Assembly: GCA_019694685.1 (NCBI GenBank)
Contig: JAIBBM010000008.1
Coordinates: 45,894-109,893 of the forward strand
Direction of reading: 5' to 3'
DNA: 64,000 bases
DNA from: Leptospirales bacterium
GTDB taxonomy: Bacteria; Spirochaetota; Leptospiria; Leptospirales; Leptonemataceae
Each line of letters opens with the position of its first letter. The stretch's first letter is position 1. A program made the position numbers and the translations under genes. Positions 52,071 through 59,682 of the stretch are shown here, one piece after another. The notes under the pieces are model-generated. The model searched no databases and had not been told where the DNA came from. It saw only the letters and a list, made by a program, of their open reading frames with translations.

Positions 52071-53248
52071 ATCTCTGCTTCCAGATCCACACCTGTCACA
52101 GATGGATCCACAGCGCGCACGATGTAGAGCTCAGATGAAACGAACAGATCGACGAACGTAGCTTTGTTGTATGGGAGGCCCGATTCATCGCGTAGAAGCC
52201 GGAGCAACGGACGAAGTGGCTTCTCCGGCCTGCAACCCAGAGTGAGGGCCAGTCTTTTATCGCTCAATTGAACAATAGAACCAACTGGATAGATAGAAAC
52301 CTTGCCCAGAAACGCTCTGAGTAATTTTGGATCATAGCGAGCTGTGTCCTGGGAAAGCATGGTGCGCATCGCGTCGTAAGGGAGCATTCCCGGACGATAA
52401 TTGCGTTTCTCTATCATGGCTGTGTACGAATCCACGATGAGGGCAATGCGTGCGAGTTCATCTATCTGCGCCGCCTTCAAATTCTGTGGATAACCGGTTC
52501 CGTCAAAATGCTCATGATGTTGCAATGCAATGTTTGCAAGTGCGGGCTTCACCTTCCCGCCTTTTAGCAAAAGTTGATTTCCCAGAATTGTATGACTCTT
52601 TACCGCATTTCTTTCCGGATCTGCAAGCGCGCTTGATTTTTCTCTGACATGCGCGGGCATTTGGTACATGCCTGCATCCATAGCGAGAATAGAAAAGACA
52701 AGTTCTTGCGTGCGAGGTCGAGTGAAGTTCTGGCTCTGTGCGATGGCCACCGCGTAGCAGGCAGCGTGGATGTTGTGATACACCTGCGGAATTGCTTTGA
52801 TTGTCATTCCCTGAAAAGACAAAAGAAAGAAACGGCGAGCGTGATATTCGTCCACGATCTTTCCCGCCAGATTCAGCAGGGCATGATTGTCGAATGGTTT
52901 ACCTTCTACAAGAGCATGCATGTTCGCAGTCAGTATGTCCGATCCCTGCTGCACCATGCTTTTAATATTGAATCTAGCCTTGCGAAATGCTTCGTAATCG
53001 CTTTCCAGTTTCTGAATTTCAGGATCCTTTGCTGAAACCGGAGGAGGAAGAGAATCACCAGTTGCCCCGCCTGACTGAATGAGGGTGCCGGCAGTCATGA
53101 CTTCATGAATGCCCCACTTCTGCAATCTCTCAATGTCTTTGGCCAGCAACTCCTGACCACTCTGCAACAGTATGTTGGATGAATCAATATAGACTGGTTG
53201 GTCAAATACCATACCTGGCTTTAGTTCAGAAACCTGGAGCTTCTTCAT
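52067..53248 (-). CDS. HD-GYP domain protein with altered metal site
   Basis: 393 residues: an N-terminal DUF3391-like domain (about 1-130, LQVSELKPGMVFDQPVYID), then an HD-GYP domain (about 150-330). The GYP signature is intact, HHEHFDGTGYP (244-254). The HD pair, normally HDIGK, reads M190-D191-A-G-M, so the first metal ligand and the conserved Lys are lost while His161 and His219 remain. The protein may be an inactive receptor or a c-di-GMP phosphodiesterase with two metals. ATGA overlap with the FlhB-like gene; start MKKLQ. Confidence 0.9.
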   Translation of the reverse strand: MKKLQVSELKPGMVFDQPVYIDSSNILLQSGQELLAKDIERLQKWGIHEVMTAGTLIQSGGATGDSLPPPVSAKDPEIQKLESDYEAFRKARFNIKSMVQQGSDILTANMHALVEGKPFDNHALLNLAGKIVDEYHARRFFLLSFQGMTIKAIPQVYHNIHAACYAVAIAQSQNFTRPRTQELVFSILAMDAGMYQMPAHVREKSSALADPERNAVKSHTILGNQLLLKGGKVKPALANIALQHHEHFDGTGYPQNLKAAQIDELARIALIVDSYTAMIEKRNYRPGMLPYDAMRTMLSQDTARYDPKLLRAFLGKVSIYPVGSIVQLSDKRLALTLGCRPEKPLRPLLRLLRDESGLPYNKATFVDLFVSSELYIVRAVDPSVTGVDLEAEI

Positions 53249-53514
53249 AGGGAGGACTCTTCTCCCTCAAGCCGAATGAGCATTGCGAATATGGACGACA
53301 CAGCTTTATACAGGTTTTCAGGTATCTCAATTCCCGCAGGCAGATCAAGTAGAAATCCTGCAAGGTTTCCGTCCTCCACCACTTTTACTCCACTCTCCTC
53401 TGCGGTTCGAACTATATCTTCCGCAAGAGTGCCTACTCCGCTCGCCACGATGCGCGGAGCCCGGTCTGTGGCCGGGTCGAAGCGTAAAGCGGCCGCCTTC
53501 TTCTGCTCTTCCAT
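53245..53514 (-). CDS. FlhB C-terminal domain homologue (YlqH-like)
   Basis: 89 residues matching the soluble cytoplasmic C-terminal domain of the flagellar export switch FlhB: KKAAALRFDPATDRAPRIVASGVGTLAEDIVRTAEE, DGNLAGFLLDLPAGIEIPENLYKAVSSIFAML. The membrane part is absent, and the NPTH autocleavage site is missing. Such stand-alone FlhBC proteins occur beside rnhB in Bacillus (ylqH). It may substitute for the cleaved fragment in specificity switching. ATG shares its A with the upstream stop (TAATG). Confidence 0.88.
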   Translation of the reverse strand: MEEQKKAAALRFDPATDRAPRIVASGVGTLAEDIVRTAEESGVKVVEDGNLAGFLLDLPAGIEIPENLYKAVSSIFAMLIRLEGEESSL

Positions 53515-54173
53515 TATGCGCTCCTGTCCACAACGTGCGTCGAATTTGAAATCACCCGGCCGTCAATCTCGCGAAGCTCTCTGAGACGTTCGGCGAGACG
53601 AGCGCGCACGTATTCGTTCGGGGCAGTCAGCAGCGCTCTTACTCCACTGAAGTCTGGATTGTCTGCATAGAGTAGAATCCCGATTTCGCCGAGTTTGTCA
53701 AACCTGGTGCGCAACAGAAAGTAATACGGCCCTGTGAGCTTCCCGTGGCCGCTCTGGAGCGATCCCCTTCTCTTTTTTTCCTGCAGAGTGCCTGGCACCA
53801 CGAGGAAATCGGACATGGGGTATGCATGGAGCCTCAGGATTTCAGCTGCGGGTAGGTCGTCTTTATGCAGTAGTTCAGCGAAAACCCCGAGTATCTCCCG
53901 AGGAATTTCGGGCGCGCGGGCCTCTGACTTGCTGGAGTCCGCTTTTAGAAGCGAGAGCTCGAGCTGGTCTCCCGCCTGCTTCACCTTTGCGGTAAAGAAG
54001 TCTCCTGGTGCGGGCAGTATGTCTGGCTTCCCGTCCATCCTTGCATGAATCAATTTACCTGCATGGCTGAGGAGTACCAGTCCCTCAGGCGTTAGACCAA
54101 GGAATCTGAATCTTTCCTGGCCTGTTTGCGGCAGTCCCGGACGAATGTCTGTAACCAGATTTACGCGAATCAT
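53514..54173 (-). CDS. FliK-like protein (YlqG position), function inferred
   Basis: 219 residues, no signal. N-terminal beta-rich segment with FTAKVKQAGDQLELSLLKAD, then a helical middle and a C-terminal part EIGILLYADNPDFSGVRALLTAPNEYVRARLAERLRELREIDGRVIS that resembles the FliK/hook-length C-terminal domain. The order rnhB-(ylqG)-ylqH of Bacillus matches. It probably acts with the FlhBC homologue. Sequence similarity is weak, so the name rests mainly on synteny. ATGA overlap with rnhB. Confidence 0.72.
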   Translation of the reverse strand: MIRVNLVTDIRPGLPQTGQERFRFLGLTPEGLVLLSHAGKLIHARMDGKPDILPAPGDFFTAKVKQAGDQLELSLLKADSSKSEARAPEIPREILGVFAELLHKDDLPAAEILRLHAYPMSDFLVVPGTLQEKKRRGSLQSGHGKLTGPYYFLLRTRFDKLGEIGILLYADNPDFSGVRALLTAPNEYVRARLAERLRELREIDGRVISNSTHVVDRSA

Positions 54174-54937
54174 TGGTCTCCGAAATCAAGCATCGGCTGT
54201 TCTATGATGCCATATGACTGCCTGTGAAGCCTGGTTACGCCGTTCCGCTTGATTTCGTCCCTGTGCGCTTTTGTACCATATCCCTTGTGGTCTGCGAGTG
54301 AATACTGCGGAAATATGGAACCAAATCGATCCATGCGAGCATCCCTGGAAGTCTTTGCAAGAATGGAGGCCGCGGCAATCGACAGGACTCGTGAATCCCC
54401 CTGGACCAATGTCTCCACCTTCACCTTCTTTTGCAGACGCTCGAAACGAAATCTTCCGTCCATAAGAATGGCGGACACTGGAATGCCGGCAATCTCTGCC
54501 CGTCTGAGAGCGCGCAAGAGCGCAAATTCTGTCGAAGGATTGATGCCCATTCTGTCTATCTTGCGATTGGATACGTGGACCACGCAACAGAACTGCGCGT
54601 GAGCGCGAATCACAGTCGCCAGTCTTAGACGATCTGCGGCACTCAATTGTTTTGAATCGTTTACTTCTTTGAGCTCAGACGGGATGCGAGTGAGCACTTC
54701 GGGGGAAAAAACAACAAAGCCGACAGCAAGCGGCCCGGCATAAGCGCCACGACCTGCTTCGTCGGCTCCTGCGACTACAAACCCTCTGGCCGAGTAGTCG
54801 GCTTCGAGGGCTTCAAAGTCCTTACGCGGAGGCTTTTTTCTTTGCTTTGGCTGGTTTTGCCTTTTCAGCTTTTGGAGCCTTTTCCGCTTTCGCTGCTTTC
54901 GCACGCGGCGCTTTCGCAGCCGGTTTTCCAGATTCAA
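54170..54937 (-). CDS. rnhB: Ribonuclease HII with basic N-terminal tail
   Basis: 255 residues at most. It removes ribonucleotides from DNA. Motifs: [14 protein letters not shown] with two catalytic acids, [43 protein letters not shown] and [23 protein letters not shown] with the remaining ligands. The first ~39 residues are almost wholly Arg/Lys/Gln and lie over the end of rplS; there is no ATG between the rplS stop and the catalytic domain. TTG at 54937 (AGGA upstream) or GTG at 54904 are the candidate starts. An overlap of 116 bases is unusual. Confidence 0.92.
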   Translation of the reverse strand: MNLENRLRKRRVRKQRKRKRLQKLKRQNQPKQRKKPPRKDFEALEADYSARGFVVAGADEAGRGAYAGPLAVGFVVFSPEVLTRIPSELKEVNDSKQLSAADRLRLATVIRAHAQFCCVVHVSNRKIDRMGINPSTEFALLRALRRAEIAGIPVSAILMDGRFRFERLQKKVKVETLVQGDSRVLSIAAASILAKTSRDARMDRFGSIFPQYSLADHKGYGTKAHRDEIKRNGVTRLHRQSYGIIEQPMLDFGDQ

Positions 54938-55373
54938 TTTCCTGGAACTGCTCTTTGATGCGCCCTTCTTTACCGGACTTGTGTCTCAGGTAGAATAGTT
55001 TCGCGCGACGCACTTTACCTTTGCGCATAACTTCAATCTTCGCGATGGATGGAGACTCGTAAGGGAAGATACGCTCTACACCAATGTCGTGTGAAATCCT
55101 GCGCACCAGGAATGTTCTGGCAAGACCTTCACCACGAATCGACGCAACCGTTCCTTCGTAGATCTGAACGCGCTCTTTATCGCCTTCTTTGATTCTGTAG
55201 TGCACGCGCACAGTGTCACCCACATTGAATTCAGGATGTACTTTTGGTTTGAGGCCTGGCAGGCTGGTGTAGATGACTCCGCCGCCTACAGTAAGTGCAA
55301 TTTTTTCCACTTGCTTTGGAGTTGCTGGCGCTTCTGCCGTTTCTGTTTGTGTTTCGTCTTTAACTTCGCTCAT
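54822..55373 (-). CDS. rplS: Ribosomal protein L19 with Ala/Lys-rich tail
   Basis: 183 residues against the usual ~115. The L19 body is clear: [81 protein letters not shown]. It is flanked by an acidic N-terminal extension ([19 protein letters not shown]) and a low-complexity tail, [20 protein letters not shown], of about 35 residues. The C-terminal tail shares its DNA with the rnhB N-terminus in another frame. Located between trmD and rnhB, the common order. Confidence 0.96.
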   Translation of the reverse strand: MSEVKDETQTETAEAPATPKQVEKIALTVGGGVIYTSLPGLKPKVHPEFNVGDTVRVHYRIKEGDKERVQIYEGTVASIRGEGLARTFLVRRISHDIGVERIFPYESPSIAKIEVMRKGKVRRAKLFYLRHKSGKEGRIKEQFQEIESGKPAAKAPRAKAAKAEKAPKAEKAKPAKAKKKASA

Positions 55374-56028
55374 TTTCTCTCTGCCTCGTAATCAGTTCTT
55401 GTTGCTGCCTACGCCATTCGCGAATTCGCGCATGATCGCCCGAGAGCAACACCTCGGGAACAGTCCATCCTTGATAATCTCTTGGTCTTGTGTATTGCGG
55501 ATATTCGAGCAGACCTTCCGGGCCACTGCTTTCCTCCACGCCACTTTCATCTGATCCCATGTAACCAGGGAGCAGCCTGGTGACAGCCTCAATCAAACAG
55601 AGTGCAGCCAGATCACCAGAACCAAGAACGAAATCACCCAGTGAAACAATTTCATTCACCAGATGCTCGGAAACTCTCTCATCCACGCCTTCATAGTAGC
55701 CGCAAACGAGTGTTAGACCGGGCAGCCCTGCGTATCTCTCCACCATTCTCTGGTCGAGCCTCTTGCCTCTGGGAGAAAACAGAATGACGGGAGACTTTTC
55801 AACCCTGGCTTTCAGAGCCCGATCAATTGGCCCCACTTCCAGGAGCATCCCGGGACCTCCGCCATACGGCGTGTCGTCCACTCTGCCTCCCCTGCCGGGA
55901 TCTGCATAGTCCCGCAAGCGTACAGGGTCGATTTTGAACAAACCTTTCGCCTGGGCTCTGGCGGGCAAGCCCGAATTCAGGTAAGCCTCGTAGCGCTCAG
56001 GAAAGAGAGTGAGCACCTGGAAATTCAT
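55360..56028 (-). CDS. trmD: tRNA (guanine-37-N1)-methyltransferase
   Basis: 222 residues of the SPOUT (knotted) fold. It methylates G37 beside the anticodon to prevent frameshifting. Motifs: [84 protein letters not shown] and the C-terminal [35 protein letters not shown] overlaps the rimM stop by one base (TGATG); the end overlaps rplS by 14 bases. Confidence 0.97.
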   Translation of the reverse strand: MNFQVLTLFPERYEAYLNSGLPARAQAKGLFKIDPVRLRDYADPGRGGRVDDTPYGGGPGMLLEVGPIDRALKARVEKSPVILFSPRGKRLDQRMVERYAGLPGLTLVCGYYEGVDERVSEHLVNEIVSLGDFVLGSGDLAALCLIEAVTRLLPGYMGSDESGVEESSGPEGLLEYPQYTRPRDYQGWTVPEVLLSGDHARIREWRRQQQELITRQRENERS

Positions 56029-56570
56029 CAGAGAAAATCGTCAAAGGTAGGAACGATGATGATTCCTTCCTTGAGCCTGGAGTAATCCACGAACTGATCT
56101 ATGCTGGGTATCATCACAACCTTTCCGCCGGAATCTACAGTGAGAACGCCGGTGGAGCCTGTTTCGAAGTAGTCTTTGACTTCTCCTCTGTCTTTCCCTT
56201 CCGAATCCACGATGCGTGCGCCTAGAATTTCATAAACGTAAACGGAATCCTTCTCAGCCCAGAGTTCCCGGGCGGCATACACCCAGGATCCAGTCAGGTC
56301 GACTTCGAGGTCGCAGACGATCCGAGCAGAAGCGCCGTCCTTCGTGGGTCGCATCGCGTCCATTGTGGCCGGTTTTAGATCCGGTATGAAATCCGGCTGG
56401 AGGGGTGCGAGTGGATCTTCTCCAGGACGCATCAAGTGAATGCTGATTTTGCACGGACCACGAAGCCTGGAAAGGCCGTCCCCGCGACTTGTGATCCGGT
56501 AGATGTCCCGGCCAACGTTTTTCTGAATTCGACCGACCGGAAGGTCAGTCGATGATTTCGAGTACGTAAT
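56028..56570 (-). CDS. rimM: Ribosome maturation factor RimM, start uncertain
   Basis: RimM helps 30S maturation. The C-terminal PRC-barrel is clear: VYEILGARIVDSEGKDRGEVKDYFETGSTGVLTV and VMIPSIDQFVDYS. The N-terminal RimM domain, LPVGRIQKNVGRDIYRIT and GLSRLRG, continues in frame upstream of the first standard start (TTG 56435, then ATG) for about 45 residues, without any ATG, GTG or TTG before the stop-free stretch enters the KH gene. ATT at 56570 is the nearest plausible rare start, giving about 180 residues, the normal length; the coordinate is tentative. Order rpsP-KH-rimM-trmD supports the assignment. Confidence 0.8.
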   Translation of the reverse strand: MTYSKSSTDLPVGRIQKNVGRDIYRITSRGDGLSRLRGPCKISIHLMRPGEDPLAPLQPDFIPDLKPATMDAMRPTKDGASARIVCDLEVDLTGSWVYAARELWAEKDSVYVYEILGARIVDSEGKDRGEVKDYFETGSTGVLTVDSGGKVVMIPSIDQFVDYSRLKEGIIIVPTFDDFL

Positions 56571-56781
56571 TCTTTTTGTCCTTGGTTCCGGCAGCGAGAA
56601 GTACCTGGCGCAAAGAGCGCGCTACGCTGCCGTTTTTTCCAATTACCTTACCCACATCGCTGTCTGCGACGCGCACTTCGAGCACGGATTCTTCCGGTCC
56701 CGGAATCTCCTCGATTTTGATCTCGTCCTTCTTTGTGACGAGAGCTTCGATGATGTATTCGAGCAGAATGGAGGCCTGCAA
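56545..56781 (-). CDS. KH-domain RNA-binding protein (YlqC/KhpA type)
   Basis: 78 residues: a single type-II KH domain, with KIEEIPGPEESVLEVRVADSDVGKVIGKNGSVARSLRQVL, containing the GKVIGKNG loop (GxxG) that binds RNA. KhpA partners with KhpB to affect division and small-RNA regulation in Firmicutes; here the partner is unseen. TTG start at 56781, one base after the rpsP stop. Confidence 0.93.
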   Translation of the reverse strand: MQASILLEYIIEALVTKKDEIKIEEIPGPEESVLEVRVADSDVGKVIGKNGSVARSLRQVLLAAGTKDKKNYVLEIID

Positions 56782-56782
56782 C

Positions 56783-57022
56783 TTAGATAGCTCCGGCCTT
56801 CTTGAGCAGGCTTTCTACTGTCTGGCTGGGGATGGCACCCTTGCTAATCCAGTGCTTCACACGCTCTGTTTCCAGACGGAGAGGCTCTACACGGCTCACT
56901 GGATCATAAAAACCAATTTGTTCGATGAATCTGCCGTCGCGGCGGCTTGTTGAATGAGCGGCTACCAGACGGTAAAATGGCCGTTTCTTGGTGCCGTATC
57001 TCTGAAGTCGTATCTTTACCAC
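56783..57022 (-). CDS. rpsP: Ribosomal protein S16
   Basis: 79 residues, standard length. VKIRLQRYGTKKRPFYRLVAAHSTSRRDGRFIEQIGFYDP matches the S16 signature, followed by RVKHWISKGAIPSQTVESLLKKAG. Part of the 30S subunit. First gene of the classical rpsP-ylqC-rimM-trmD-rplS run, with 29 bases to rpe upstream. Confidence 0.98.
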   Translation of the reverse strand: MVKIRLQRYGTKKRPFYRLVAAHSTSRRDGRFIEQIGFYDPVSRVEPLRLETERVKHWISKGAIPSQTVESLLKKAGAI

Positions 57023-57051
57023 AGGTCTATTTTCTGCGCCTGCGTCTTATG

Positions 57052-57705
57052 TCAACCATTTAGAGCCGCAGACTTGAGCGCACGAGCTCTGTCAGAGGGG
57101 GAGTCCGGAGGAGCAAAGCAAGAAGATCCGGCCACTACTATGTCCACTCCTGCCCGGGCCAGCCTGCCAATGTTGCCCTCCCCGATTCCGCCGTCTGCCT
57201 CAATGAGTATGTCTCTCGAGCCTATCATCTTCTTCAGCTGTTCGACCTTTGGAATGGCCAGTTCCAGGAACTTTTGACCATAGAAGCCTGGCTCCACGCT
57301 CATGATGAGAACCATACCAATCTCGTCCAGGACGTTTTCCAGAAGGCTCACAGACGTTCCAGGATTCAGTGCAATGCCTGGCAGGATTCCAGCAGACTTA
57401 ATTTCGCGCGCGAGGCGAACGGGGAAGTTGGTAGCTTCCAGATGAAACGTGATGTTGTGAGGCTTGAGCTTGAAATACTTGGGACCTTCTAGCTCCGGCT
57501 GATCCACCATCAGGTGAACATCCAGAGGAATCTTTGTATGCTGTGCCGCAAGTTCCGTTATGCGCTCTCCAAAAGAGAGTTGTGGGACGAAGTGTCCGTC
57601 CATGACATCCATGTGAATGAAATCAATGGCAGATGGATCCATGGCGCGGAGAGTGGTTTTTAAATCCAGCATGTCCGCGGCCAGGATGGAAGGAGAGATT
57701 TTCAT
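57052..57705 (-). CDS. rpe: Ribulose-phosphate 3-epimerase
   Basis: 217 residues, TIM barrel. It interconverts ribulose 5-phosphate and xylulose 5-phosphate. Motifs: ISPSILAADMLDL, FIHMDVMDGHFVPQLSFG with metal ligands, PLDVHLMVDQPE, LIMSVEPGFYGQKF, and LIEADGGIGEGNIGRLARAGVDIVVAGSSCF at the phosphate site. It is coupled to the PASTA gene by an ATGA overlap. Confidence 0.97.
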   Translation of the reverse strand: MKISPSILAADMLDLKTTLRAMDPSAIDFIHMDVMDGHFVPQLSFGERITELAAQHTKIPLDVHLMVDQPELEGPKYFKLKPHNITFHLEATNFPVRLAREIKSAGILPGIALNPGTSVSLLENVLDEIGMVLIMSVEPGFYGQKFLELAIPKVEQLKKMIGSRDILIEADGGIGEGNIGRLARAGVDIVVAGSSCFAPPDSPSDRARALKSAALNG

Positions 57706-58715
57706 ACTTCTGGATGAAATTTCTTTTTATAAACGACCGAGTCGCCGCAGGTGACTTTCACCTGCACGGTTCCCTGGCGATAAAACACGAGTGGTGTCTC
57801 TGTCTTTTCTGCTGCTTTGCGATCTTTTGTCAAAAAGAACTGGCTGGTTTCGTTCCCGCGAATGAGTTCGCCCTTGCAAACTCCTGGCTCATCGAGCTCG
57901 ACTGAAATCTTTTCCAATCCATTCTGGAATCGTTCACTTGGTTTTTTGTAGAGTACATCTAAATAGACAACGCCATCTTTTTCTTCTGCACTTTGCACTA
58001 CGCCGGATTCCACAAAGGAAGCTGGCGACTTGATGCTCCGGATTCTGTATTCTTTTTTAAGCGTTACAAAGAACTGCGAAGCAATGGCAATGTTCTGTCC
58101 AGGAATCGTGTCGAGCAATCCTTGCTTTGGAATGGGACCTGCGTCCTTCATGTCCTTTGCGGTTTCAGACTGCGCCACGAGTAGATATGCTCTTTCAAAA
58201 GGAGAAACTCTCTCCTTGGCGGCCGGGTATTGTGCGATCACAGTGCCGGCCGGAACATTCGGTGCCGGAACAAAACTCACAGATCCAATTTGCAATGCGT
58301 AGACTTCTTCGTCTGCAGGCATACTTGCGAGCTTTGCTTTCGCGTTCTCGTACGAAGCTCCCACAAGTTCAGGCATTTCTAGAACTGGTTCGGGCTGGTT
58401 GACCACGATGTAGAGTTTTTCGCGCACGCTGACTTTGGCGCCAGGATCAATGCTCTGCGCGAGGATGAGGCCGGCCGGTTTGTCAGGATAACTCTTCTTC
58501 TGGATCACAGAACGAATCTGCATACGAGCAAGATCGTTATGAACATCTATGTAGTACTTACCAACCAGGTCTGGCATGGGGAATTCTTCCGATGCAGAGC
58601 CTCTGAGCATGAAGATGAAGAAAGCAACGGAAAGGAAGATCGCCAGTGCCAGGGCTCCGTAGAGAAGCAAGCGAGAGATGGAGACAAAAAACTGATATTC
58701 TGGTTTTTCCTTCAT
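57702..58715 (-). CDS. Membrane-anchored PASTA-domain protein without kinase
   Basis: 337 residues: a short cytoplasmic tail, one membrane helix (about 14-36, LLLYGALALAIFLSVAFFIFML), then two PASTA domains, MPDLVGKYYIDVHNDLARM...PGAKVSVREKLYIVV (about 47-106) and MPELVGASYENAKAKLASM...ERVSPFERAYLLVA (about 113-182), and a beta-rich C-terminal domain with a Cys pair (VCKG, TCGD). PASTA domains bind muropeptides or penicillin-binding proteins, usually on Ser/Thr kinases or PBPs. Its place between fmt and rpe is where Firmicutes have prpC-prkC-rsgA. Confidence 0.92.
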   Translation of the reverse strand: MKEKPEYQFFVSISRLLLYGALALAIFLSVAFFIFMLRGSASEEFPMPDLVGKYYIDVHNDLARMQIRSVIQKKSYPDKPAGLILAQSIDPGAKVSVREKLYIVVNQPEPVLEMPELVGASYENAKAKLASMPADEEVYALQIGSVSFVPAPNVPAGTVIAQYPAAKERVSPFERAYLLVAQSETAKDMKDAGPIPKQGLLDTIPGQNIAIASQFFVTLKKEYRIRSIKSPASFVESGVVQSAEEKDGVVYLDVLYKKPSERFQNGLEKISVELDEPGVCKGELIRGNETSQFFLTKDRKAAEKTETPLVFYRQGTVQVKVTCGDSVVYKKKFHPEV

Positions 58716-58727
58716 GGTTCCATCCGG

Positions 58728-59675
58728 CTAGACGAATGCAGGCGGGCCGCGGAATCCTTTCAGAAAATCGGCCGCAGGCAGCGCCTTCTTGCCTTCGAGC
58801 TGGACTTCGAGTATCTCGATCCACCCAGACCCGGTGCAAACAAAGAGCCGGTCCTTTTCTTGCCAGATTTGCCCGGGCGACGTGCTTTTCAATGCCAATT
58901 CCTGGGGCATGGTTCGCAGTATTTTCGCGTTCTTCCCGCCCAGAGTGGTCCAGGCAACCGGAGATGGGAAATAGGCGCGCACCAGGTTATGGATCTCAAA
59001 GGCAGAGGCTGCCCAGTCAATGCGCGCGCTTTCCCGGGTGATCTTTTTGCAAAAAGTAGCACGAGCATGGTCCTGAGGAGTGGCACTTTTCAGGAGAGCC
59101 TCGAGGTTTCTTAGACACTCGAGGGAAAGAGAAATCCCGGCAGGCATGAGTTTCTGTGTGAGCTCGAGAGCTCTGTCCTGTAAGTCTACATTCACTTCCC
59201 TCGTGGCCAGGATGTCTCCTGCGTCCAGATCAGGCGCGATCTTTTGGAGTGTCCAGCCGGTCACTTTTGCTCCTGCCAGAAGAGACGCCTGGATGGGAGA
59301 AGCGCCGCGGAACTCTGGTAAAATAGAAGCGTGCAAATTGACAGATCCGTGCCTCGGGAGTTCAAAAATGGAAGGAGGAAGAATTCTACCGTACGCGAAA
59401 ACAAAGAATAAATCCAGGTCATGAGCCTGAAGAACGCCTTCCATGCCCCCGTCCTTGAGAGTCACAGGTCTATGAAGAGGCCATCCATGTGAAAGTGCCA
59501 CCGCAGACACAGCAGTTGGCTGAAGTTCGCCGCTTCTTCCGCGCGGTTTGTCTGGATTCGAAATCACACATGCAATTTCGTGCTCACGCGCCAGCGCAGA
59601 AAGAACTGCGGCAGAGATTTCAGGGCTTCCCATATATCCGATTCTCAAACAACCCTCCGCGCGTATCGCAGGCAT
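58728..59675 (-). CDS. fmt: Methionyl-tRNA formyltransferase
   Basis: 315 residues. It formylates initiator Met-tRNA. Motifs: RIGYMGSPEISAAVL, NPDKPRGRSGELQP, LFFVFAYGRILP, SVNLHASILPEFRGASPIQASLLAG with catalytic Asn and His, VTGWTLQKIAPDLDAGDILA with the catalytic Asp, and a C-terminal beta barrel. No deformylase gene adjoins it, in contrast with many genomes. Confidence 0.96.
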   Translation of the reverse strand: MPAIRAEGCLRIGYMGSPEISAAVLSALAREHEIACVISNPDKPRGRSGELQPTAVSAVALSHGWPLHRPVTLKDGGMEGVLQAHDLDLFFVFAYGRILPPSIFELPRHGSVNLHASILPEFRGASPIQASLLAGAKVTGWTLQKIAPDLDAGDILATREVNVDLQDRALELTQKLMPAGISLSLECLRNLEALLKSATPQDHARATFCKKITRESARIDWAASAFEIHNLVRAYFPSPVAWTTLGGKNAKILRTMPQELALKSTSPGQIWQEKDRLFVCTGSGWIEILEVQLEGKKALPAADFLKGFRGPPAFV

Positions 59676-59682
59676 CCAGATG

